From Brachypodium distachyon (lineage: Eukaryota > Streptophyta > Magnoliopsida > Poales > Poaceae), in assembly GCF_000005505.3 (NCBI RefSeq), contig NC_016133.3, forward strand, positions 35,612,737 to 35,676,736: a stretch of 64,000 nt of DNA. The letters are read 5' to 3'. The notes under the pieces were generated by a model that worked only from the letters and a program-made list of their open reading frames with translations, had not been told where the DNA came from and did no database searches. The translations under genes were made by a program, and so were the position numbers. How positions within the stretch are numbered: the stretch's first letter is position 1; each line of letters opens with the position of its first letter. This document shows positions 39,374 through 50,870 of this stretch, in pieces.

Positions 39374-39852
39374 TCAAGGCAGCGTCATGAGCCATGCCTT
39401 CCTCAAGGTCATGGGAAGCTCCATGAGTGATTCAACCAAGCGCTCACTAGTGGACAGCCTTCCGTAAGCTCTTAGCATATCACCTTCTGCCAAATTTGGT
39501 ATAGTTTGAAGTGCAGCAAGGATTTCAGCTGAAGGAGTAACTTTTGGCAAAGTAACTGGATCGGTTGTCTTCAAAGCCTCTTGAAATTCGGACTTCATAT
39601 CTCCCATCATGCAGCTACAATGCACACACCACTTGTGAATTAATTTTTATATAGACACTACTTTTTTAGAACATGAAGCAACAGCATCACATATGTATCA
39701 CAAAATCATATCACAGTAGGCAAATATCAAACTTGGAGCCACAAAATCATATCACAGATCTAACATGAAGCAACACCATCACCAAGTCTAGCAGAAAACG
39801 CAAAGATCATACCTCCAATCAGCCTCACGTGATACAACTGCTCCAGGAAACT
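39374..39852 (-). pseudogene. Myb/SANT-like protein remnant of the PIF/Harbinger element
   Basis: Two exons can be joined on the minus strand, 39852-39813 and 39614-39374, with GT-AG borders. They read EFPGAVVSREADWS, then MMGDMKSEFQEALKTT and a C-terminus with LAEGDMLRAYGRLSTSERL and MELPMTLRKAWLMTLP. This is the C-terminal style of the Myb/SANT-like proteins encoded by PIF/Harbinger transposons, which help bring the transposase to the element ends. The N-terminal DNA-binding part is absent upstream, where the sequence changes to GC-rich DNA, so the gene is truncated. Confidence 0.62.
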
Positions 39853-40110
39853 CTGCAATTTATACAGATCTAACGATTAGCCCCCAAAAAATTAAAGTTC
39901 TTGGCTGCAGCTTGGAGAGGAATCAGAAGGAATGGAAGTGGAAGAGGAGGGACAGGGACAGGCAGGCTTGGGGAGGCGCGGACGTGGCCAACCTCGGCCT
40001 CAAAAGTCTCCCGCGCCGCCGCAGTTCACCCTCCCGTCGTTCTACTCCCACCAGTAGAACAAGGGTTGGAGGGGGCTGCTGGAGGGGAGGGACGACCAAG
40101 GGAGGAGATG

Positions 40111-40168
40111 GACTTGGAGGAGAAGGGCTAGGGAGGACGGACTTGGAGGAGAAGGGCTAGGGAGGAAC
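40111..40168. repeat. 29-bp tandem repeat, two copies
   Basis: GACTTGGAGGAGAAGGGCTA plus nine further bases starts at 40111 and again at 40140. Purine-rich, non-coding, inside the Harbinger-like element. Confidence 0.8.
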
Positions 40169-40767
40169 GGCAGGGAGAAGGAGGGTGGGGAGGGGGCGGC
40201 CTACCTGCGTCGCCGCTGCCGGTGTGAATCGCCCGGTCTCCTCCCGAGCTCGCTCGGCCTCTCTCTCTGAGTTCTGTTCGAAGCGGTACACGGAGGCCAA
40301 TTCCACTGAAAACCGAGGGAAATCCCTCGGTATCGCGGGAAGTTAAGTGGCGAGGCGCAGGAGCGAGCGCGGAATTGTTTTCGGATTCCAAGCGCCAATG
40401 CCAAAAACATCCAAACGCTGGATTTCGGGACTTCAAATTCCATATGCCCAATTCATACATCTAAACATAGTGTAATGGACTTCGGTATGCAACTTACTAG
40501 TGTCGGATCAATTAAAGGAAACAGTAAAAGAAAGCACTTTTCCAGTACTATACCAGCACACCATGCCACGAGGTTCATATGAAAGCAGCACCAAATCAAA
40601 TATAGAGCAAACGCATAACATGCAGCAGCAGGAAGATAACTTCAGTTCACACCCACACAAATAAGGTTCCTGAGATACAGATCTCAATACTCAAAACTGC
40701 AAATGGCGGCTACTAGTTGGGTAAATGCTTCATATCCTTTGGTCACCCACAAGATTTGTGTAGAAGC

Positions 40768-42384
40768 TTAGGACTCGTACACCCAGCAGTGCTGGCTGCT
40801 GCTCCACTCGGCAAGGCCCTCAGGGAACCACAGGGCAATCTCCTTCCTAGCGTTTTCAACTGAGTCACTTCCATGGATGACATTCCTGTATATATGATGC
40901 AGATAATATGTTTCAGAATGCATCCAAATTGGCAAACTTATATGGATAGAAACAAGCACAAACTGTAATTCTGTGTTGCAGAAAATTAGGATAACACGAT
41001 ACAGTATGAAATGTAATTACTCCTTGTTTTCATTCATTCAGTCATCAGTCATTAATAAGAATCTTGTAGAGAAATCAACCAGAATAATATAACAGTGGGT
41101 TTCCTAGGATTATTTTCTGTAAGGAATGCATGGTGGGTTAAATGGCCCAAAAATGGGTAGGTTGAGCGTACTAAAGTGTAAAAAAACACATGTTCCAGTG
41201 TTTCTGTACTCCAGATCGGATTCAAAATGGAGATCCAATGACCATGCGCCAGAAGTGGAAGCCATAATGGACACACTAAAAGTCTGAATAGTGGAAGCCA
41301 TAATGCAATAAGATAATTCTACTAGCTCAAAGTGCTGTACGGTTGCATTTATGAGATATAAAGTGCATACAGCAAGCGCAAAGGATATGCTCTTTCAGAT
41401 GCTTTCGTTGTGCTAAGCTAGATAATAAACTAATGCACACCAACCAAACTACCGCAACAAGCCAATTTACAGCTCAGATCATAAAAACACAACCATCCAA
41501 ATTTAATTTGGCTACACAGAACAGATAGTTTGTGCCACACAAATAATCATTCTCCTGCCAAACTAATTAGCTAAATTATTTAGTCATTGCTAGACAAGCA
41601 TACAACTAGATAACAAGTGCTTCTACAAAAGATATCCTTACAGGCTAGTGGGCAGATTTTTCAGTTTTACAGCCAATGACCTACGGTAATGTGCCCGATC
41701 AACTCAATTATAAAGACTGCAGGTAGACAAACCGAAAAGCTACTTTATAATTTACTGCAGATCGGAATCTGACCTGCCAATGTCGACGGCGAAGTCACCG
41801 CGGATGGTGCCAGGCTCGGAGGCCAGGGGGTTGGTGGCGCCGATGATCTTGCGTCCAGTGGCAACGACGCTCTTGCCCTCCCACACCATGGCAACCACGG
41901 GGCCAGAGACGATGTACTCGACGAGACCGCCGAAGAATGGCTTGGAGGACAGATCGGCGTAGTGCTGCTCGGCGAACGACTTCTCCACGTTCTGGAGCTT
42001 CATCGCTGCACGTCCAGATCGCAGATCAGAAAGGCAATCATCACCCATACCACAGTTTGCGCACAAATCACCAAATAAGTAGGAGACATCCGATCTTTCA
42101 TCGAACTAATCAGCTACTGAAAAAAGACAAGAACGGGCATGAAAGAGATTGATGTATTAGATTTGATTACCTTTGAGGTAGAAGCCCTTCTTCTCGAAGC
42201 GGCTGATGACCTCGCCGATCTGAGCAGAGCAAAAACCAAGAAGAGGAGAACGCTGATGTCAGCACACAAGCTAGCAACTAAGCAAAGAGAACAGGGAGAG
42301 AAGAGATGCCGAGTAGAAGGTGCTTACGAGGCCCCTCTGGACGCCGTCGGGCTTGATCATGATGAAGGTCTGCTCCGCCGCCAT
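40768..42384 (-). CDS. NDPK1: nucleoside diphosphate kinase, cytosolic type I
   Basis: Four exons, 42384-42328, 42219-42171, 42005-41774 and 40885-40768, give 151 residues. The protein begins [19 protein letters not shown] without a targeting extension, so a cytosolic location is expected. Conserved parts include [16 protein letters not shown], the [14 protein letters not shown] core, [20 protein letters not shown] with the catalytic phospho-histidine at about 117, and the WFPEGL and CWVYE C-terminus. The enzyme moves the gamma-phosphate from ATP to other nucleoside diphosphates through a phosphohistidine. The length equals that of plant group I enzymes. The last intron (about 890 bases) is the longest and carries no clear insertion. 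The frame is intact. Confidence 0.96.
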
Positions 42385-42491
42385 TGCTGCTAGTGCTACC
42401 TCGAGATGCTCGCTGGACGGCTGGAGTTTCTAGTTGAGTTCGGTCGGCGGGGCAGGGTAGAGAGGGGGAACCCTAGCCGAGAGCTCCGGGA

Positions 42492-42501
42492 GAATATATA
42501 G
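42492..42501 (-). promoter_or_regulatory. TATA box of the NDPK gene
   Basis: The minus strand reads TATATATTCT about 110 bases upstream of the start codon, with GC-rich DNA around it. The spacing allows a leader of roughly 80 bases. Confidence 0.6.
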
Positions 42502-42519
42502 GGGGCCGGCCCGGCCACC

Positions 42520-44640
42520 GCGCACGTGTCTCTCGCTGGTGTCGTTCCGTGCTACGGGCCTGGGCCTGCTGCCGCCGCAAGTTGGAACTAGTGGGCTGTG
42601 AGAAGGGCTGGGGCAGTTATTTGGACCATGTGTGGGCCTCAGAGCTGTACTGCGAAGAAAAGACAAGAGGGTTGTTTCAATATTTGAATGTCTGTAGAAA
42701 TTTTGGACGGCAACATGCTCTCAAATTTAAGTTCCTTAAATCCATACATCATTTATTTAGAAACTCCGGTTATAAGCAGAGGCAGTGCATCCATTGCGAA
42801 AGAACTCTTTTGCGCCGCGCGGACGAGTTCCGACCGCACGCGCCTCGCGCTTCCTTTCCTTCTTTCCCTTTTCGTCCGCGTGCCTCGGCCCAAAATATCT
42901 TTCCCTTTTCCCTTTTTCTTAATTTTTTATCATCCTCGTATTTTCCGTCTTCCTGACTCCTCTGCTCTTCTCCATCCCCGAATCTCTGGCGTGCTCAACC
43001 AAATCCTCGTCGGCGAGTCGCTGGTGCGGGGTGGATGGATCGATTGGATTCCCCTTCCCCAGCAAGCCACCACCAAAGTTCCCATGTGCAGCTACCCCAT
43101 TGCGCCTGCTTTGACCACTTCTACTCCTAATCCCCTTCATATTCTGCCCCCAAGTCGGCCGTCGCCTACCTTCCCGGCCGCCCTTACACTTCCGATGGCG
43201 ATGCAGGTAGGTGGGTTAGCGGGGGTAGATGTAGGTCGTTTGGAGTTTTGTCGATGCGTGCTCCAGCTCTACTGATGCCCTTCCCGGCCGCCTTCACCCC
43301 GCCTTGGTGTCGTGTTGGTACTTCGGGCAGCAACCTCAAGAGAAGTAGGGGCTTGCAGAGGAGTATCTAGCGGCTGAACTGCTACCGGTGTGTACCTCCT
43401 CTCTCTCTCTACACTTCAACGGCAGGCAAGTTCCACACCAGTGCCAGATCCATTCCCTTCCCTTTCTCTTTCAAATCCTTCATGTTCGCCGCGCCATGCG
43501 CCCCAGGGTTGGCTGATGCCATCACGGTGGATGGGGATGGCTGTGTGGCCTGGCGTCATCACGTCATGCAGCAGGTTGCGCTCCTGTGCGGCGCTGCCTT
43601 GCCGGGAGGCTGTGCTGTCGGCCACTTTTATGCTTACTACCTTGGGGAAGCCAGTGGCTTGAGTTTGTTTATGGACATAGCAGAGGTGTATTTCATCTCC
43701 ATGCTGCTCCTTTCCCTATTATTTTTATTTAGTTGATGTGATATGGCTCTTGCGTGACTAGGGGCTTCCTAGGTAGATAACTAGATATACTTATGCTGGT
43801 TTGATGTGAATTATATACGGGAAAAAATATGTTAACATCATCAATCACGTGTTGCTAATTAAGCTCTGCCTTTGTTCATTTAATCAATGTGTTGTTCTAC
43901 CTTCTACTGGTTCAGATAACATTGATGGTGAACTAATCCATGAGAATCATTCATGAACTAATAATTTAGTTCTAACTATCCATATATTATTTTCTAATCC
44001 CATGGTGTGTGGGCAACCGAGGTAGCTATCCTTATTGTTGTACTTTGGACAGATCAGCATCATCGTTGTTCACTCCACTGCTTATTGTCTAGCTGCTCAA
44101 TTTGTGTGTGGCTGAATCATCTGCCTGACTTGTATGTGCTCTACTGCAACAAGCTGACAAAAGAAATTCAGAAATTTTGTTCTTTGCTACGATGGCAAGA
44201 TCTATCTGCTAAACTACTAGGTCATGTTTGATGGTCATGCGTGCATATTCCTAAGTTGGTGCTAAAGGCATGTACAGTGGAATGTGCTCATGCTTATATG
44301 AGAGTTCTTGATGAGAGAGAATAATATATCCACATATAGAGACACTGGTGGTAAATGTGTGCATAATCAGGTTCCTGAGATCATTATTTGCATCAAAATA
44401 GGGTGTAGGGACACAAGATAGTGCATCCAAGGTTTGCTGGGGCATCTGTTGGCGGTGAGAATATATCACTAGGGACTATTTTGGTGCTGTCATATACATG
44501 ACATGTATGATAATGTGTTATTCAAATCTGGATTATAAGCTTATGTTCCATCAGAATCTACCTTCATCGTCACCTTATGTTTATCCATGTTTCTTTCTAC
44601 AAAGAACATTTTTTTTTGTGCAACGAAGGCTTATTTTGCT
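42520..44640. other. NDPK upstream region and intergenic DNA, no supported gene
   Basis: 42790-43740 is GC- and pyrimidine-rich with several open frames on the plus strand. The best of these, 43482-43736, encodes an unrecognised 84-residue sequence ending in a hydrophobic stretch (SMLLLSLLFLFS). I cannot connect it to neighbours by splicing. It may be a relic carried by a transposon. 43740-44640 is AT-rich. Confidence 0.35.
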
Positions 44641-44659
44641 GGAACATTTTAATGGCTAT

Positions 44660-45660
44660 AAGCCAAGCTTTTAATTGTTTGAGATTAGCTTTTAGTTTCT
44701 TAGAGATGAGCTTCCAATTGTCTTGAGACAAGATTTTTATTTTTGTATGACGATTATATTATTTTTGAGATTTAAATTGTTTTGACAAGAGCTTTCAATC
44801 ATCCTTGTGATAAGCTTTCAGTTTTTCCTGACAAGAGCTATCATTTGGTTTGGGAAGAGCTTTCGCTTTTTTTTTAAATGAGCTCTGATTTTTTTACAAA
44901 TAAGGTTTGAATTCCTCTGAGATGAACTTTTGAATTACTTTGAACCGAACTTTAAGTTTCTTGAGATTAGCTTCCGGTTTCTCTTAAATGTACTTCACAT
45001 CGTCTTGAGTCAAGATTTCTTTTTATGACAACTATATTCTTTTGAAATTATATTTGTTTTCACGAGAGCTTTCAACTTTCAATCTTCCGGATGATAAGCT
45101 TTCATTTTTTTTAGAATAGCTACCGTTTGTTAGGAGAAGAGCTTTCACTTCCTTTGAAATGAGCTTTGAATTGTTTATAAATAAGATTTCAATTCCTTTG
45201 AGATGAGCTTTTGAATTACTTTTAGCCGAGCTTTCAATATCTTGATATTAGTTTTCACTTTCTCTTCGATGTGCTTCCCATCATTTTGAGACAAGATTTT
45301 TATTTTTTATGAGAATTATATTCTTTTGAAACTAGATTTATATTGTTTTGACATGAGCTTTCAATCTTCCTTGAGATAAGCTTTCAATTGTATTTGCATA
45401 AGCTTTCATTTTCTTTCAGATGAGCTTGAATTCTTCTCATAAAGTTTAAGTTCCTCCGAGATGAGCTTTTGAGTAAGTCTGAGCCGAACTTTTAATTGTC
45501 TTGAGATTAGCTTTTAGTTTCTTAGAGATGAGCTTCCAATTGTCTTGAGACGAGATTTTTATTTTTGTAGAATTATATTATTTTGGAAATGGGATTTAAA
45601 TTGTTTTGACAAGAGCTTTCAATCTTTCCGGTGATACGCTTTTCAATTTTATATAGAAGA
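44660..45660. repeat. two-level tandem repeat: ~28-bp motifs in ~280-bp units
   Basis: The basic motif is close to TTTCAATTTCCTTGAGATGAGCT (shown in part) and recurs throughout with heavy divergence. A larger unit is set by GAGATTAGCTT at 44681, 44963, 45244 (GATATTAG) and 45503, spacings of 282, 281 and 259. Each large unit also repeats CTTGAGACAAGATTTTTATT, ATTGTTTTGACAAGAGCTTTC and GAGATGAGCTTTTGAATTAC in the same order. About 3.6 units are present. It is AT-rich and frames are broken. Confidence 0.88.
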
Positions 45661-48123
45661 GGTTTCACTTCCAAATTTTTAATGTTGAGTTTTTTTGTTT
45701 TTTGTTTTTCTAGATGATTTTTACTTGCTCTTATATATAGGTAGGAAGGTTTTAATTTTCATCTCCTTCGATGAGGTTTTAATTAATTTGAGATATGGTT
45801 TTAACACAAGGTTTCTCAATTCCTTAGATAGACTTAAAAAGTATTTTCCATTTAAATAAGATTTAATTATTCTCCTGTGAGGTTTTAAATTTTTATACGA
45901 GCTTCTTAAGTTGTGTGCTTCCAATATATTGTTAATACTAGCTTCCGAAAGCGTTTTTCTTCTTCTTCTTCTAGTTGGTGCTAGTAAGTATGAGACAAGG
46001 TTTAAAGTGTCCTTGGAGTAGGGTTGTAATTCTTCTTCGATATGAGATTCGAGATTCCTTGACACGAGCTTCGTATAGACAAAATATTGGAATTTCTATA
46101 TTCGGTTTTTAAAGTTTGAAAAAATATTTGTCCTTTAAATTTTGAATATTTGTCACGAGGACATAAGAAGTTTGATATATGTGTTTTAAAACCTCACCGA
46201 TATGATTTGAAAGTGTCTAGTATTTTCAATTGAAAGTGTTATTCCCCACCCGTTTGATTCCCTGAAAACCACTCTCCCAAAAAGGAAAGAGATGAAAAAA
46301 AAGCCCAACAGCAGCACTTTTCTGAAATAAAAAAGGGAAAAGCCTGAGGTCGGCTTGCAGTTGTTGGGCTCTATAGCACGAGGCCCAGCGCGTGGACAAA
46401 ATCGAGCACGCGCGAGCATGGGAACCAGGCTGAGTGCTGGACGGAAACGGAAAAAAGGGAAATGAGGAAAGGACGCGGGATGATCGAGCGCGCGGAACTG
46501 CCTGGCCGGGACGAGCGGGAATCAACGCGTGGACCACGCTGATCCCGGTAGGAATTGTCCGCCCAAGCGGGATCTGGCGGAGCTCCGCCAATTAGCTCCG
46601 CCCCATCCATTGTTGACTGTTTAATTGTAAAGAAATACCTTTTGGTGATATAGGGGAGCAGTGAAGGCATGATTCTATTGAAGTCGCACCATGTCAATTT
46701 TTTGTCACAGTCAAAAATGTTTTTATCATGCTAATACTATTTACGAACTCTAGTTCATTTTTTTTTCAACATCGGGCAACTCGTGGTTAATCAAAACCTT
46801 GATCGATATTTTAGCAAATCAAATTTTTGGCACAACACAGTTAGGCCCCAACCAAACATACCCCAAGATCCAAACCTTGGTGCTTAGGCATAGACGAGAG
46901 CGTTTTTTGTTTTGAGCGAAATAGACATGAGTGCTTAAAACAAGTTGGTTGTGGTAGCGTGTACTCCCTCTGACCGCAAAAGACTGGACGTTTGGTGTTT
47001 TCCAAGGGAATTAAGAATTTTGTAGAAAAGCCCCTCCTCCCCTCCATTACTCCATGCTTCGATTCACACAACAATTAATACTGCACACTCCACAGCAATT
47101 GCAAGTAAATACTTCCCGCCACCGCCACAGCCACAGCCGTACTACTAGTACTCCCGTTAGATTACAATTAGCAATGCAATTAGCTTGATTTCTGTCTAAT
47201 TACAATTAGTACAAAAATTGTGTCCTGCACACATCTCGAGTCCACAATAAACAAAAAGAACAAAAACCAGCATGCTCAAAAAAGCCCAAAAATAGAGCAA
47301 CTCCCGGTCTCCACGCTAAAAAGAGAGCACCTTCCGGGCTTCCAGGCCTCCAGCAATAGCAGGTCGCTCGCGCGCACATCCGGAGAGACTTGACCTTCGA
47401 GGACGAGGTGCACCTGTCGATATCTTCTTCCAGTAATCTTTCCATTCCACAACAAACTTCTCCCGACTTCTGCTTAAAAAAAGAACAGACCCTTCCAACT
47501 CTCCATGCTAGATTAACGTTGTTTTGAACTAACGTTACATAAATCCCAGATCGCCTTGCATCCAGCGCTAGGTCCAGACTCGATCCCGAGGAAGGAGATG
47601 AACTGCACTGTGTTCATTCTCCAGCTCCACTCTAGACCGTTGTTACTGTATGCCAGTAGTATGTGACTACACAGTTGATCAAATCCAAGTCCTGATAAGG
47701 CATGCATGTACTTCAGTGATTCGACGCAAATGCATAGGAATAAAGATTCAAAACGTGTATGTTGTCACGTCACGACAACGTACTAAAAGTCCAAAACGTG
47801 TGTGTGTACTTTTTGTGAGTCACTTCCAAATGTACCCGCTGAGAAATTCAGAGATTGGACAACGCTGAAGGAATATGATACCTTCAAAATTCAGTACAGC
47901 GATCCTCAATCGCCATCTGTTGTTACTCCCTGCCTCCGAGTACTAATTAAGCAGTAGATTGCAAACTTGTCAAGAAAATTCTATATGCCCATATCGATCT
48001 ACGAAGAAGCAGTCAGAGTACCGTGAGCCAATTGGCCCAATTCTGACCTCTGACCATGTATGCCAAGACCTCTGAATTGTCTGACCGATTAGCATCTCGT
48101 AGTAAGGAGTACTACACATCCTG
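45661..48123. other. intergenic DNA with degenerate repeat tail and one TIR fragment
   Basis: 45660-46200 continues the previous array in more degraded form. 46330-46620 is a GC-rich island with the palindrome GGCGGAGCTCCGCC (46576-46589) and a third copy of GGCGGAGCT in inverse sense just after. 46964-47070 is the TIR-element fragment. 47100-48123 has no recognisable feature. Confidence 0.45.
46964..47070. mobile_element. terminus of a second copy of the 853-bp TIR element family
   Basis: CTCCCTCTGACCGCAAAAGA, then GGACGTTTGG and CCCCTCCATTACTCC, parallels the inverted right terminus of the element at 11191-12043 in the same order over about 100 bases. No matching second end was found, so this copy seems truncated. 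Confidence 0.55.
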
Positions 48124-48762
48124 TCACTTGGGCGATCTTGGTGCCATGACCGCCGTGGACCGCCGCGTGGGGCCAGCCTCGACGTCCCCGTCCTCTTTCT
48201 TCTCCCCAACCACCGCGGCCTCCTCCTCCTCTTCCTCCGCCTCCGGCGAGGGCGCCTCGAGGTCGTCCCGGACGCGAAACGAGGCGTGGAGCACGACGAG
48301 CGGGACGCCGACGCCCAACGCAGCCATGACAGAAGAGACGGCCCCAGCCGCCGCGAGCCCCGCGAACACGAGCACGGCGAGGATCACCATGATCCGCCGC
48401 CGGAGCAGAGCCGATCCCGGGAACGACTGAGCCGGCCCGAATTTAAGGCACCCGAGGAGGAGGAGGACGCCCTTGGATGCCGCCATGAGGGCGAGCACGC
48501 ACGACCGGTGCCCCGTGGCGGAGAGCGACGCCAGGAGGAGCGCCCACTGCAGCGCGGCGTAGTGGGGCGCGAAGGTTCGGAGGTTCCGTACGGCGCGCAC
48601 TGCCGCGGCCTCCGCGTCCGCCGCCGCGGAGAACGCCGAGGCGCCCGGCGCGAACCGCGACGCCGCCCGACGCGCGGCCCGGACGCCCGCGACAGCCCTG
48701 TCCAACGCCCGCCGCGCCGCGCCTGCCCCGGCGCCCGCGACGGAGGCGGCCATCGCGGTCAT
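48124..48762 (-). CDS. PRA1-family protein (prenylated Rab acceptor-like)
   Basis: A single-exon gene of 212 residues. After an Ala/Arg-rich N-terminus come VRNLRTFAPHYAALQWALLLASL, then two hydrophobic regions (about residues 85-113 and 128-160), each long enough for a membrane hairpin, and VVLHASFRVRDDLE, the conserved end of the PRA1 domain. The C-terminus is highly acidic (EEEEEEAAVVGEKKEDGD). PRA1 proteins sit in endomembranes and are thought to help place prenylated Rab GTPases and sort vesicle cargo. The very high GC and lack of introns are normal for grass members. Starts at 48762 or at the second ATG (48753) are both possible. A TTTTAAAA stretch at 48810-48817 is a weak TATA candidate. 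Confidence 0.82.
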   Translation of the reverse strand: MTAMAASVAGAGAGAARRALDRAVAGVRAARRAASRFAPGASAFSAAADAEAAAVRAVRNLRTFAPHYAALQWALLLASLSATGHRSCVLALMAASKGVLLLLGCLKFGPAQSFPGSALLRRRIMVILAVLVFAGLAAAGAVSSVMAALGVGVPLVVLHASFRVRDDLEAPSPEAEEEEEEAAVVGEKKEDGDVEAGPTRRSTAVMAPRSPK

Positions 48763-49472
48763 TTCGGCGGCGATCGCTTGCCTCGATTCGCGGCACCCCG
48801 GCTGCTGCGTTTTAAAAGACTTGAGAAGACTCAGGAGAAGAGAGACGGGGCGCCGATGGGGCGGGGGTGGAGCGAGTCAAAGACGCGGGGGTTTTAACGG
48901 ACGTAGCGCGCCACGGGCCGTACGTGGTGGCGGAAACCGGGGCTTTTCCACTCTTGTGCCGCGTCGATTTTTCTGCCGCGGCAGCGACCCGGCCCGGTGG
49001 CGCGGTGGTGGTTCCCCGAATGTGTTTGGCCGACGGCCACCACCATTATAATTCCACCAACGTCCTAGTGCTGCATATGCGTAGTTTTGTTTTTTGTTTT
49101 TTCCTTTCCCGTACCAGCTAGTATTGCAAGTTCGAAATGCGACTCTATGAACAGAACAGGCAAAAATCTGCCCAGGTGAAGCTGCGCGGAGGAAGAGAAC
49201 GGGCTTCTCTGAATCTTGGTTCAGTTGCAACTTGCAACAACGAAACAATTATTGGCGTTTGATCCGCACGCGGACCAATACGCTGCGGACTTGTTGAATT
49301 CATACTCCATTAGTTTGCGTTGGATACATATGTTATCCGCAACTTTTCTGACGATGATTAAACAAAGGGGGCTGGTTGGTATATTGCTTTAGTTGCACGA
49401 TGAAAATCTCGGAAAAGTTCGTACGGTGATATTTCCGTCTAGCTAAACCTAGGTTCAACAAAAAAAATATTA

Positions 49473-49568
49473 CCTCCACCAAACTAGTCTCAGTACCAAA
49501 ATTGAAAAAAAACTTTTTTAGTTCAATTTTGTACTAAAACAGCGACAAGAATTATGAGACGGAGGGAG
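49473..49568. mobile_element. Stowaway-like MITE, 96 bp
   Basis: The right end reads AGAATTATGAGACGGAGGGAG; the left end CCTCCACCAAACTAGTCTCA is a diverged inverted copy. TA flanks both ends. Confidence 0.65.
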
Positions 49569-49742
49569 TAGTATTCAGTTATCAAAAAATTAGAAAACCT
49601 TAACCGCCTTAAATTACATGTGGGGGTAAGTTTTAGGGAAGCATTAGAGTGATTCTCCCCTAGCTACAGAAGCCATTGAGGGAGGCTAAAAAAACGATTT
49701 GCTCGATTTGCTTCACAACTCATGAAAAAAAAAGGGAGTGTC

Positions 49743-49909
49743 TATTTCTCAGACGCATAAGAATAGTTATTTTTCAGTCAACAATCGTAGCCATCTAATG
49801 AAGTTTTTCTTATTCATCGGACCTACATTGATGTTACACAAATCTCACTGATTGAATCAAATGGTTGTTACTATCGACTATTTCTATTTCTTAGTCGTCT
49901 GAGAAATAT
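49743..49909. mobile_element. foldback MITE-like element with ~25-bp inverted termini
   Basis: The left end TATTTCTCAGACGCATAAGA and the inverted right end TATTTCTCAGACGACTAAGA match over 25 bases with few changes, and the similarity extends inward (TCAACAATCGTAGCCAT versus its inverse). About 167 bp in total. No target duplication could be defined. The superfamily is uncertain, possibly Mutator-like. Confidence 0.6.
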
Positions 49910-50770
49910 CAAAACCGAAAAAAAAGATTTGATTCCCTTAGCCTGACGTGTCGCGTTTCTCAAGTTTTGATACTATAAACGAGTTCTTGAGGAATGATTT
50001 TTTCCATCGCTAATATGTTCCTTACCATGTGACCCTTTCTTAATTAGAACCCCTACGTACCAGCAAATCAGAAATAGCATTTTTAGGGCCTCCATATCCC
50101 TAACCGGCACCATGGTACTAGCCCTAATTGCTAATTATGCACATGAAACGTTGTTGCATGCTCTTGCAGCTACACCACAATGCCTTTGAGGTCTTGACTT
50201 AACGACGAGGATCACTATTCACGGGAGAAGGCTGAGAGCTGCCGTGTGAGTGATTCTTTTTTTTAGGGGGTACCGTGCGAGTGATAGGTGATAGCAAGAG
50301 GCAGATGACAAATACACAACTACGCAAGCTCAGCAGCGCGGGGGATCAATGACTTCTTCTTTTTTTAGCGAAGGGGGATCCATGACAACCGGCCTGAAAC
50401 AAGAGACAACCCTAGGCCCAGGGAACAACAATATCGGCCCCAAAAAAAGTGGAGGCATGGTTTTAGAGCCTTAGGCCCAAGAGATGCAAACGTGCGAGTC
50501 TTGTTTTGTTAAAATAAAAATCGTCAGTTCTGAAACGAAATAAATTATGTGTCTTGTGATTTCGGTCGGTACCAAGATGTCTATATCTTGAAATTTTTCA
50601 TCTAAATTCAAAGTAAGTTTACATTTTGTCAAAATATGTTGTACATTGATGGAATTTGTACGAGATACTCATTTTTTGGTGAGGACCAAAATATGTTTGT
50701 TACCGAAATATTAAGCCCTTTCCCGTGCAAGTCCAAGGTGAATAATGTTTTTTTATTTCCTCTGGCGCAG

Positions 50771-50870
50771 GTTAAGTGACTCAAATTTATCTTAATATAG
50801 ATGTATATTTATATACTGAAATACGTTAGATACATGTAATATTTCGACACTTAATATGAGACATAAGGAG
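50771..50870. mobile_element. Stowaway MITE fragment
   Basis: Contains TTAAGTGACTCAAATTTATC and the inverse GACACTTAATATGAG, core TAGATACATGTAATATTTCG, and ends ATAAGGAG followed by TA. The left terminal bases are lost. It resembles the copy at 60723-60835. Confidence 0.6.

Larger units (their letters stand above)
38747..40472 (-). mobile_element. PIF/Harbinger-like element, 1.7 kb, TAA duplication
   Basis: The left end GGCATTGCTTGGATGTAGGT and the inverted right end CACTATGTTTAGATGTATGA are similar, both continuing with ATTG. TAA flanks both sides (38744-38746 and 40473-40475), the three-base duplication expected of this superfamily. Inside is a minus-strand Myb/SANT-like protein remnant, the second protein that PIF/Harbinger elements encode, but no DDE transposase, so it is non-autonomous. 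Subterminal sequence also carries short tandem repeats. It lies directly downstream of the NDPK gene. Confidence 0.72.

Noticed and set aside
43482..43736. 84-codon plus frame with hydrophobic C-terminus
   Set aside because: Looks slightly protein-like but matches no known family, and no exon can be joined to it; left as unassigned intergenic.
45721..46065. 114-codon minus frame with a basic, Lys/Ser-rich product
   Set aside because: It lies in the decayed extension of the tandem array, and its residue pattern comes from the repeated motif; no start context or homology.
46576..46589. GGCGGAGCTCCGCC palindrome as a regulatory operator
   Set aside because: A 14-bp GC palindrome in a GC-rich island, with no gene nearby whose promoter it would fit; noted only.
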